This document shows positions 17,597-24,291 of a stretch of DNA of 52,214 nt, one piece after another; the stretch's first letter is position 1, and each line of letters starts with the position of its first letter. The notes beneath the pieces were generated by a model. The model ran no database searches. It was not told where the DNA came from and saw nothing but the letters and a program-made list of their open reading frames with translations. The stretch is from Halpernia sp048269545 (lineage in GTDB: Bacteria > Bacteroidota > Bacteroidia > Flavobacteriales > Weeksellaceae). The position numbers and the translations under genes are program-made. The DNA lies in NCBI RefSeq assembly GCF_048269545.1, contig NZ_JBLXIJ010000010.1:1-52214 (forward strand). The letters run 5' to 3'.

Positions 17597-17863
17597 ATGA
17601 AAAAAATAATTTCAATTTTAGCATTAAGTGCTTTTACTTTCACTTTTGCACAACAAACGCCGAAGAAAGATTGTTGCGTTGGAAAAGATAAAAAAGAGTG
17701 CAAAATGGACAATAAAAAAATGGCAAAAACCAGCGATACTAAGAAAGACACTAAAATGATGAAGAAAGATTGCGAAATGAAAATGAAAGATTGCAAAATG
17801 GATATGAAAGACTGCAAAATGAACAAAGCCATAGAAAAAAAGGTAGCTAAACAAAACGCTTAA
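17597..17863 (+). CDS. exported Met/Cys/Lys-rich protein, possible metal binder
   Basis: The 88-residue precursor has a signal peptide cleaved near FTFAQ (about residue 19). The mature part is almost only Lys, Asp, Met and Cys. It has repeats of the type KDCxMxMKDCKMD (about residues 53-75) and an early DCCVGKDKKEC. Met/Cys pairs at regular spacing suggest binding of copper or another soft metal in the periplasm; no homologue is recognised. A dedicated promoter, a leader with a small ORF and a strong terminator make it an independent transcription unit. Confidence 0.7.
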   Translation: MKKIISILALSAFTFTFAQQTPKKDCCVGKDKKECKMDNKKMAKTSDTKKDTKMMKKDCEMKMKDCKMDMKDCKMNKAIEKKVAKQNA

Positions 17864-17868
17864 AACTT

Positions 17869-17892
17869 AAACCACCTTTTTGGTGGTTTTTT
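17869..17892 (+). terminator. intrinsic terminator
   Basis: AAACCACC pairs with GGTGGTTT around a short T loop, and T-residues continue after the stem. It directly follows the stop of the Met/Cys-rich gene. Confidence 0.9.
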
Positions 17893-17980
17893 TAATTACA
17901 AATAATCTTGTATATTGGATTTTTATGTTACATAATTGTAAGTTAAAAACAATGAATCAAAAATAATTATTCACTTTAAA

Positions 17981-18493
17981 ATGACAATAGAGACAAGTAA
18001 TCCAGAAGATATTTCAGAAATTTTCAGATTATATCAATTGGCAACGGAATTTCAGAAAATAAAATTCCGTGGAAATATTTGGCCTGTCTTTGACCAAGAT
18101 TTAATTAAAACTGAAATAAAAGAAAACAGACAATTTAAGATTTTAATTGATGGAAAAATCGCTTGCATTTGGGCAATCACTTTTAATGATGCGCAAATTT
18201 GGGAAGAGAAAGATAAAAACGATTCAATTTTCATTCACAGAATTGCGACTAACCCTGATTTTAGAGGAAGCAATTTTGTAAAAATTATTGTGGATTGGTC
18301 AATTGATTATGCTAAAAAACACCGCAAGAAATTCGTTAGAATGGATACTTGTGGACAAAATGATAAGCTAATTAATCATTACAAAAGTTGCGGTTTTGAT
18401 TTTCTTGGAATGCGCAAACTAAAAAACTTTTCAGAATTACCATTGCATTATCACAACGCGGATGTTTGTTTTTTTGAAATAGAATTAGAGTAA
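17981..18493 (+). CDS. GNAT-family N-acetyltransferase
   Basis: The protein has 170 residues. The Gcn5-related fold is visible: an N-terminal acceptor region, then the beta4-alpha3 element FIHRIATNPDFRGSNFVKIIVDWSIDYA (about residues 84-111), whose R-G-x-N replaces the usual R-G-x-G acetyl-CoA loop. FVRMDTCGQNDKLINHYKSCGFDFLG (about 118-143) is the beta5-alpha4 element. It transfers an acetyl group from acetyl-CoA to an unidentified amine. It stands alone before the ClC gene. Confidence 0.85.
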   Translation: MTIETSNPEDISEIFRLYQLATEFQKIKFRGNIWPVFDQDLIKTEIKENRQFKILIDGKIACIWAITFNDAQIWEEKDKNDSIFIHRIATNPDFRGSNFVKIIVDWSIDYAKKHRKKFVRMDTCGQNDKLINHYKSCGFDFLGMRKLKNFSELPLHYHNADVCFFEIELE

Positions 18494-18585
18494 TAGTTTA
18501 AAAAGATTTGAAAATTTGTAATAATTAATGATAGTTCCGTAAATTTGGAATTCGCAAATTAGTTTATGATGCGACCGAATTCAAA

Positions 18586-20469
18586 ATGAAAAAAAACGAC
18601 TTGTTACACAATGGAATTCCAATTTCTCCTTCATTAAACCCGACTTTATTGGCGGAACATTTTGAACCTAGAAAAGGAGAAAATAAAAAAAGAATTCTAA
18701 TTATTTCTGCACTTGCATTCGCCTTAGGAATTGCAGTAAGTTTTATCGCGAAATTTTTAATGATGCTCGTTTATTTATTAACCGATATTTCTTTTTACGG
18801 TGAATTTTCCACAGATCATGTAACGCCCGTTCATAATACGCTTGGAATTTTCGTCATATTTGTTCCTGCAATTGGGGGATTAATAGTTGGTTTAATGGTT
18901 CTTTACGGTTCAAAAGCCATTCGTGGTCACGGAATTCCAGAAGCGATGGAACAAATTCTCACCAATGAAAGCAAAATAAAACCAACGATTACTTATTTAA
19001 AACCACTTTCTTCCGCAGTTGCAATCGGAACAGGTGGTCCTTTTGGTGCGGAAGGTCCAATTATAGCAACTGGCGCCGCTTTAGGTTCTACTCTTGGTCA
19101 AATTTTAAAGATTTCAGATAATGAAAGGAAAGTTTTATTAGCTGCAGGTGCAACTGCAGGTATGGCCGCAATTTTTGGAAGTCCAATTGCTGCAATTTTT
19201 CTCGCCATAGAATTATTATTATTTGAATTTTCTGCACGTTCTATAATTCCGGTTGCAATTGCTTGTATAACTGGAGCTGCAGGACATCATTTTCTTTTTG
19301 GTCCAAATCCAGTTTTTGAAATGGCAGCGATTGCAATTCCCAGTAATTACGCACTTCTTGCTTACAGTATTATGGGAATTATCATCGGTGTTTTATCCGT
19401 CGGTGTAAGTAAAATTGTTTATTTAGTAGAAGAAGGATTTGAAAAATTACCAATTCATTTTATGTGGTGGCCTGCAATTGGTGGACTCGCCGTTGGAATA
19501 GTTGGTTATTTTGCGCCAGAAACTTTAGGTGTTGGTTATGAAAATATCACCAATATTCTTTCAGGGAATTTAGCACTTTCCGCAGTTTTGTCTTTGTGTT
19601 TTTTAAAATTTATTTCTTGGGCAATCGCTCTTGGAAGTGGAACTTCTGGTGGAACTTTAGCACCTTTATTAACAATTGGCGGTGCAGTGGGAATATTATT
19701 AGGAATGGCAATTATATTTCTATTTCCCGATTCTGGAATTTCACTTCCACTTGCAGCTTTAGTTGGAATGGCTGCAATGTTTGCAGGTTCTTCTAGAGCA
19801 TTATTAACTTCAATTATTTTTGCATTAGAAACTACGGCGCAGTCTCACGCTTTACTGCCATTACTTGCTTGTTGTCTCGCTGCTTATATTGTTTCATTTT
19901 TCATTATGGAAAACACCATTATGACAGAAAAAATTGCACGTCGTGGCGTGAAGACTCCCGTTTCTTACGAACCAGATTTACTAGAAACTTTAACGGTAAA
20001 AAAAGTAGTAAATGATATCGGAACAACAATTAATGAAAATGAAACCATTCAAATTGTAAAAGAGAAAATAAATTTAAAAAAAGATTCAAAACCAAATTAT
20101 CTTGTTGTTTCAGATCAAGATGGAGAATACAAAGGAATTGTTAGTTTTCTAACTTTATTTAGTACAAACAATTCACCAGAAGATAAAATTGGAACATTAA
20201 TTAAAGGAAATTATGCAACTGTTAATTTAAATGATTCCTTATTAATTGCAGCTGAAACGATGGCAAAAGAAAACGCCGATGTTTTACCAGTTGTAGAAAA
20301 TGATATTGTGGTGGGAATTATTTCTTATCACGATATTCTTTCAACTTACAAACGTGCAACGGAAAGCCACGAAATGAAACATCCAAACATTTCCTTAAAA
20401 AGAAGCAGTTATAAAATGTTGATTCGTGGACAAAAATTAGTGCGACATACCAAGAGGCGACGCAGATAA
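18586..20469 (+). CDS. ClC-family chloride channel/antiporter with CBS domains
   Basis: The protein has 627 residues. The membrane part (about residues 35-445) has the ClC signature loops. GHGIPEAME stands in the GSGIP position near residue 117. The selectivity/gate loop GPFGAEGPII (near 151-160) keeps the gating glutamate. GTSGGTLAPLLTIGG (near 352-366) is the third. A cytosolic pair of CBS domains follows (about 470-590; for example NYATVNLNDSLLIAAETM), ending in a basic tail. It moves Cl- (with or without H+ exchange) across the inner membrane. It is the first of a run of + strand genes (msrA, GNAT fragment, pentapeptide, CYTH, flavoprotein) that do not obviously share a pathway. Confidence 0.93.
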   Translation: MKKNDLLHNGIPISPSLNPTLLAEHFEPRKGENKKRILIISALAFALGIAVSFIAKFLMMLVYLLTDISFYGEFSTDHVTPVHNTLGIFVIFVPAIGGLIVGLMVLYGSKAIRGHGIPEAMEQILTNESKIKPTITYLKPLSSAVAIGTGGPFGAEGPIIATGAALGSTLGQILKISDNERKVLLAAGATAGMAAIFGSPIAAIFLAIELLLFEFSARSIIPVAIACITGAAGHHFLFGPNPVFEMAAIAIPSNYALLAYSIMGIIIGVLSVGVSKIVYLVEEGFEKLPIHFMWWPAIGGLAVGIVGYFAPETLGVGYENITNILSGNLALSAVLSLCFLKFISWAIALGSGTSGGTLAPLLTIGGAVGILLGMAIIFLFPDSGISLPLAALVGMAAMFAGSSRALLTSIIFALETTAQSHALLPLLACCLAAYIVSFFIMENTIMTEKIARRGVKTPVSYEPDLLETLTVKKVVNDIGTTINENETIQIVKEKINLKKDSKPNYLVVSDQDGEYKGIVSFLTLFSTNNSPEDKIGTLIKGNYATVNLNDSLLIAAETMAKENADVLPVVENDIVVGIISYHDILSTYKRATESHEMKHPNISLKRSSYKMLIRGQKLVRHTKRRRR

Positions 20470-20579
20470 TATCCTAAAAACTTGAAAATAATTCTTAAAA
20501 TAAAAAGTGAAAAAAGCGTTTATTTGGCAATCATTTTGCAGATTCAAAACTTCAATTTTAAAAAATAAAATATATAAAT

Positions 20580-21074
20580 ATGAACAATTATAAAAAAGCC
20601 TACATTGCAGGAGGTTGTTTTTGGGGAATGGAAGATCTTTTCCGTAATCAACCCGGAATTAAAAACACGGAAGTAGGTTACATTGGTGGGGAAAACGAAA
20701 ACCCAACTTACAAATATCATCCTGGTCACGCAGAAGGAATTGAATTAACTTATGATCCAAACGAAACTTCATTTAAAAAAATATTAGATTATTTTTTTAG
20801 AATTCACAATCCCACAACAGTTGACCGACAAGGAAACGACATTGGATCCAGTTACCGTTCTGCAATATTTTTTCAAAATGAAGAAGAGAAATCTGAAGCA
20901 GAAGAAGTTATAAAAATTGTAAATACTTCCAAAAAATGGGACGGTGAAGTCGCAACAACTTTAGAACCTTATTCAAAATTTTGGGAAGCGGAACCTCATC
21001 ATCAAGATTATTTAGTGAAAAATCCAGATGGTTACACTTGTCATTTTGAAAGATTTTCGGAAAGCTTTCTTTAA
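20580..21074 (+). CDS. msrA: peptide methionine sulfoxide reductase MsrA
   Basis: At 164 residues this is a short, single-domain MsrA. The catalytic motif GGCFWGMEDLF holds the nucleophile Cys13. VGYIGGENENPTYKYHPGHAEGIE (about residues 37-60) and the active-site segment GNDIGSSYRSAIFF follow. EPHHQDYL near the end contributes substrate contacts. It reduces S-methionine sulfoxide in proteins at the expense of thioredoxin and works in the cytosol. The start at 20580 gives the usual short N-terminus. Confidence 0.96.
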   Translation: MNNYKKAYIAGGCFWGMEDLFRNQPGIKNTEVGYIGGENENPTYKYHPGHAEGIELTYDPNETSFKKILDYFFRIHNPTTVDRQGNDIGSSYRSAIFFQNEEEKSEAEEVIKIVNTSKKWDGEVATTLEPYSKFWEAEPHHQDYLVKNPDGYTCHFERFSESFL

Positions 21075-21132
21075 GAATCAATCTTCATATAAAATTTTAA
21101 GTAATTATTTGATTTAAAATTACTATAAACTA

Positions 21133-21372
21133 ATGAATATAAGAGAAATCCAAAGAAACGATATTAAAGAACTTTCAAAATTATTTGATAAATACAGAAT
21201 TTTTTACAAGAAAAAATCAGATTTGCAAGCGGCAGAAAAATTTCTAAACGAAAGATTTCAAAATAATGAATCTATAGTTTTTGTTGCTGAAAGTAGTGCA
21301 AAAGATTCTGAAGGAAAATTAGTCTTGTTAATTGGCGATATTGCAATGATGCGTTTTAAAAAATCCAATTAG
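21133..21372 (+). pseudogene. truncated GNAT acetyltransferase fragment
   Basis: The 79 codons match only the N-terminal third of a GNAT enzyme: the first strand and helices (IREIQRNDIKELSKLFDKYR), then the FVAES strand. The sequence stops at residue 79 before the acetyl-CoA binding strand and loop. No continuation is visible in another frame before the next ATG at 21386. It is probably a decayed gene that cannot bind acetyl-CoA. Confidence 0.6.
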
Positions 21373-21385
21373 ATTATTTTTAAAA

Positions 21386-21961
21386 ATGCAGAAAACTTTC
21401 ACAGAAAATAGAACTTTCAATAAAACAGATTTTACACAAAATCCATTACCAAAAGGCGAATACGAAAACTGTACTTTTCAAACTTGTGATTTTTCTAATG
21501 CCAATTTATCTGAAATAAAATTTCTGGAATATGAATTTATTTCATGTAATTTAAGTTTAGCAAAACTTCATCAAACTGCATTCAGAGATATTAAATTTAA
21601 AGAATGCAAAATGTTAGGACTTCAATTCGGAGATTGTAATCAATTCGGACTTGCCATTAATTTTGATTTTTGTAATCTCAATCATTCCTCTTTTTACCAA
21701 ACTAAAATTAAAAAAACCATTTTTAAAAATTCACAAATGCAAGAAGTGGACTTTACTGAAAGTGATTTAACAGGTTCTATTTTTGATAATTGTGATTTCA
21801 AAAGGGCAGTTTTTCAAAATACGATTCTGGAAAAAGCAGATTTTAGAACTTCTTACAATTATTCTTTAAACCCAGAAATAAACCAAATTAAAAAAGCAAA
21901 ATTCTCAATTTCAGGAATTGCAGGACTTTTGGAGCAATATGGAATTGAGATTGAGAATTGA
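21386..21961 (+). CDS. pentapeptide repeat protein
   Basis: This 191-residue protein is made of A(D/N)LxF-type pentapeptides. Examples run from about residue 29 (CTFQTCDFSNANLSEIKF) to about 155 (ADFRTSYNY), and they form a right-handed quadrilateral beta helix. The size and the short C-terminal helix (KKAKFSISGIAGLLEQYGI) match the Qnr/MfpA-like class, which mimics DNA and binds gyrase. The repeat register alone does not prove that activity. It is 25 bp upstream of the CYTH gene and could be cotranscribed with it. Confidence 0.85.
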   Translation: MQKTFTENRTFNKTDFTQNPLPKGEYENCTFQTCDFSNANLSEIKFLEYEFISCNLSLAKLHQTAFRDIKFKECKMLGLQFGDCNQFGLAINFDFCNLNHSSFYQTKIKKTIFKNSQMQEVDFTESDLTGSIFDNCDFKRAVFQNTILEKADFRTSYNYSLNPEINQIKKAKFSISGIAGLLEQYGIEIEN

Positions 21962-21978
21962 AATAAATTTTATTAAAA

Positions 21979-22452
21979 ATGCCCACAGAAATTGAAAGAA
22001 AATTTTTAGTCGATAAAAATAAATGGCAAAAAGAAAAAAAACCAACTGGAGAATTATTTCGGCAAGGTTATTTATTCACTGATCCGAATAAAACAATTCG
22101 TGTTCGTCAAACCTCTGAGAAAGGATTTTTAACCATCAAAGGGATTTCCATCGGTGCAACTCGCACAGAATATGAATATGAAATTCCATTAAAAGAAGCC
22201 GAAGAATTATTAGACTATTTTGCAGTTTCTGAACTTTCAAAAATTAGATATATAATTAATTTTGAAAACAAATTATGGGAAATTGATGAATTTTTAGATG
22301 AAAATGAAGGATTAATTATCGCGGAAATTGAGCTTAAAAGCGAAGATGAAAATTTCAAACTTCCCGATTGGATTGACCGAGAAGTTACATCTGACCAAAA
22401 ATATTACAACTCCAATTTAACACTAAATCCATGCAAAGATTGGAAAGAATAA
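21979..22452 (+). CDS. CYTH domain (triphosphate tunnel) protein
   Basis: At 157 residues this is a stand-alone CYTH protein. It begins with the signature EIERKFLVDK, and then has basic tunnel strands (RQGYLFTDPNKTIRVRQT, LTIKG) and acidic ones (WEIDEFLDENEGLIIAEIELKSEDE). The fold binds triphosphates through these Arg/Lys/Glu residues with a divalent metal. Bacterial members are often tripolyphosphatases or thiamine-triphosphatase-like, and some are class IV adenylate cyclases. The exact reaction is not decided here. It is adjacent to the pentapeptide gene and 37 bp before the flavoprotein. Confidence 0.92.
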   Translation: MPTEIERKFLVDKNKWQKEKKPTGELFRQGYLFTDPNKTIRVRQTSEKGFLTIKGISIGATRTEYEYEIPLKEAEELLDYFAVSELSKIRYIINFENKLWEIDEFLDENEGLIIAEIELKSEDENFKLPDWIDREVTSDQKYYNSNLTLNPCKDWKE

Positions 22453-22489
22453 TATTTCCAGAAAACAAAATCCCTACTTTTGAAGTATA

Positions 22490-23656
22490 ATGCAAAACCA
22501 CAAAATTATCGTTATTGGAGCAGGTCCAGCTGGTTTAATTTCTGCACAAATTTTAGCGGAAAAAGGTTTTAAAGTGCAAGTTTTTGAGCAAAATAAAGCA
22601 TCCGCTAGAAAATTTTTAGTTGCCGGAAATGGTGGTTTCAATTTGACGCACAGCGAAGAAATCCAAACGTTTTTAGAAAAATATGAATCTATAGAAATTC
22701 AAAATATCGTCAGAAATTTTGATAATAAAAGAGTAGTTGAATGGCTTTCAAAACTTGGAATTACAACGTACGTCGGAAGTTCTGGAAAAATATTTCCAAC
22801 AAAGAATTTTAAACCTATCCAAGTTTTAAAAGCTTGGTTAGATTATTTAGAAAAACTCGGCGTTGAAATTTATTACAATCACACATTTTTAAATTTCGAT
22901 GAATCTTATGTTTATTTAAAAAATAATACCACAGATTTAAAACTAAATTATTCAAAATTAATTCTTGCAATGGGCGGTGGAAGCTGGAAAAAAACAGGCT
23001 CTGATGCAAAATGGGTGGAATATTTTAAATCAAAAAATATTAAAATTACACCTTTAGAATCTGCAAATTCTGGTTATAATACTCAGAAATTTCTACATCA
23101 ATTGCAAGGACAATATTTAAAAAACATAAAAGTTTCTTTTGAAAATATTGAGAAAATTGGCGAAATAGTTTTCACAAAATACGGCATCGAAGGAAGTCCA
23201 ATTTATTTTATGAATCGTTTTACAAGAAAACAAAATTTTCCTTTAATTATAAATTTAGATTTAAAACCAAACTTATCCGAAGCTGAAATTTTACAACAAT
23301 TAAAAGGTTCAGAAAAAATTAGTCCAATATTAAAAAAGAAAATAAAACTCTCTACAACTGCACTTAATCTTTTAAAAACTTTAGATAAAGAAAGTTATTT
23401 GGATATTGAAAATCTTGCAAAAACAATTAAGAAATTTCCCATAGAAATTTTAAGTTTTCGCCCGATTGATGAAGTGATTTCCACTTCGGGCGGCGTTGCT
23501 TTTTCTGAATTAACTGAAAACCTAGAACTGAAAAAATTTCCAAATATTTATTGCGCCGGAGAAATGATTGATTGGGAAGCTCCAACTGGAGGTTATCTTT
23601 TGCAAGCTTGTTTCAGTACAGGTTTTTGGGTAGGAAATTCTATAGGAAAAAATTAA
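22490..23656 (+). CDS. HI0933/YhiN-family FAD-dependent oxidoreductase
   Basis: The protein has 388 residues. The N-terminal Rossmann motif IVIGAGPAGLISAQ (about residues 6-19) binds FAD, and ARKFLVAGNGGFNLTHSE (about 40-57) is the hallmark of the HI0933 family. A middle insertion and LAMGGGSWKKTGS (near 160) follow. The end carries STSGGVAFSEL and YCAGEMIDWEAPTGGYLLQACFSTG, contacting the cofactor. Family members are flavoproteins of unknown substrate, some of which bind DNA or RNA. It closes the + strand cluster before a bidirectional terminator and the tRNA-associated nuclease element. Confidence 0.93.
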   Translation: MQNHKIIVIGAGPAGLISAQILAEKGFKVQVFEQNKASARKFLVAGNGGFNLTHSEEIQTFLEKYESIEIQNIVRNFDNKRVVEWLSKLGITTYVGSSGKIFPTKNFKPIQVLKAWLDYLEKLGVEIYYNHTFLNFDESYVYLKNNTTDLKLNYSKLILAMGGGSWKKTGSDAKWVEYFKSKNIKITPLESANSGYNTQKFLHQLQGQYLKNIKVSFENIEKIGEIVFTKYGIEGSPIYFMNRFTRKQNFPLIINLDLKPNLSEAEILQQLKGSEKISPILKKKIKLSTTALNLLKTLDKESYLDIENLAKTIKKFPIEILSFRPIDEVISTSGGVAFSELTENLELKKFPNIYCAGEMIDWEAPTGGYLLQACFSTGFWVGNSIGKN

Positions 23657-23658
23657 AA

Positions 23659-23686
23659 AAAACCAAAATCTTTCAACTTTGGTTTT
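23659..23686. terminator. bidirectional terminator
   Basis: AAAACCAAA pairs with TTTGGTTTT around a 10-nt loop, with A- and T-runs outside. It follows the flavoprotein stop and would also stop - strand transcripts coming from the tRNA element. Confidence 0.8.
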
Positions 23687-23711
23687 TATTTTGTGACCGC
23701 GGCGGGATTCG

Positions 23712-23731
23712 CCTGTCTGCCGACAGGCAGA
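23712..23731. repeat. 20-bp palindromic insert in the pseudo-tRNA T loop
   Basis: CCTGTCTGCCGACAGGCAGA interrupts the duplicated tRNA between the T-loop bases. It folds into a near-perfect hairpin with a CCGA loop and is absent from the intact tRNA. No target duplication is visible. Confidence 0.85.
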
Positions 23732-23755
23732 AACCCACAACCCTCAGAGCCGAAA

Positions 23756-23775
23756 CCTGTCTGCCGACAGACAGG
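23756..23775. repeat. 20-bp palindromic insert in the pseudo-tRNA anticodon arm
   Basis: CCTGTCTGCCGACAGACAGG is a perfect 8-bp hairpin with a CCGA loop, nearly identical to the insert at 23712 and in the same orientation. It is placed exactly at the stem-loop junction of the anticodon arm. Confidence 0.85.
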
Positions 23776-23814
23776 TCTGATATTCTATTCAATGGATTTA
23801 AATGAAATTTAATA

Positions 23815-24057
23815 TTATTTTATTTTTTCTTTCAGAAATTCTCGCCCAATTCCAGATTTAAAATATTTCTCACGGACAAGCGCATCTTCCCTTGTTTTAA
23901 AAATTTCAAAATAAACTAATTTCCATGGAGTAAATCCTTTTGTAGATTTTGTTTTTCCTGCATTATGTTCTTTCAATCGTCTATCTAAATTTGACGTCTG
24001 TCCTTTATAAAGTCGTCCATCAATTTCACTCTTCAAAACATATACAAAATATTCCAT
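23815..24057 (-). CDS. single-domain GIY-YIG nuclease
   Basis: An 80-residue protein results if it starts at MEYFVYVL; an upstream ATG at 24105 would add 16 residues unlike the family. The GIY-YIG core is present: YVYVLKS-type first strand (FVYVLKSEIDGRLYKGQT with Y/G of the second half-motif at LYKGQTSNLDRRLKEH). Then come the HNAGKTKSTKG loop, FTPWKLVYFE, and the catalytic Glu in TREDALVREKYFK. Such stand-alone domains (UvrC-type, DUF-like YhbQ relatives) make single-strand or structure-linked cuts. Here it lies between an intact tRNA-Arg and a displaced 3' copy of it, which suggests a tRNA-gene-targeting element. Confidence 0.88.
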   Translation of the reverse strand: MEYFVYVLKSEIDGRLYKGQTSNLDRRLKEHNAGKTKSTKGFTPWKLVYFEIFKTREDALVREKYFKSGIGREFLKEKIK

Positions 24058-24117
24058 TTTTTCATCATTTGTTTGATGTACATTTCTAACAATTAAAATT
24101 AACAATTATTTAAAACT

Positions 24118-24153
24118 AAAAAAGAGAAAAATATAAATATTTTTCTCTTTTTT
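24118..24153 (-). terminator. perfect 17-bp terminator after tRNA-Arg
   Basis: The arms at 24118-24134 and 24137-24153 are exact complements (A6GAGA5TAT and its reverse), with a 2-nt centre and flanking T-run in the - direction. It lies directly 3' of the tRNA and before the GIY-YIG gene. Confidence 0.8.
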
Positions 24154-24154
24154 G

Positions 24155-24228
24155 TGACCGCGGCGGGATTCGAACCCACAACCCTCAGAGCCGAAATCTG
24201 ATATTCTATCCAGTTGAACTACGCAGCC
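24155..24228 (-). tRNA. tRNA-Arg (anticodon TCG)
   Basis: On the - strand the acceptor GGCTGCG pairs with CGCGGTC, with two wobble pairs. The anticodon stem TCAGA/TCTGA encloses the loop TTTCGGC, giving anticodon TCG (reads CGA/CGN). The T arm GTGGG-TTCGAAT-CCCGC is canonical. The discriminator is A; CCA is not encoded. The 74-nt length is normal. The 3' half is duplicated at 23694-23788. Confidence 0.97.
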
Positions 24229-24291
24229 AAATCTTTAATGAGCAATAAGTAATAAATAATGAGTAATTTAAATATTGCTTATTACTCATAT

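Larger units (their letters stand above)
23694..23788 (-). pseudogene. displaced 3' tRNA-Arg copy with two insertions
   Basis: Leaving out two 20-bp insertions, this stretch repeats the intact tRNA-Arg(UCG) base for base. The match runs from the 3' acceptor/T-arm to the anticodon stem and the D-stem side (ending ATAGAATATCAGA on the - strand). The match then ends, and the D-loop, 5' D-stem and 5' acceptor strand are missing. One insertion splits the T loop, the other the junction of anticodon stem and loop. It cannot make a tRNA. It is best read as the old 3' half left downstream after a nuclease element entered the tRNA gene. Confidence 0.85.

Noticed and set aside
23694..23788. second functional tRNA-Arg gene
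   Set aside because: Two 20-bp insertions split essential loops and the 5' acceptor and D arm are missing.
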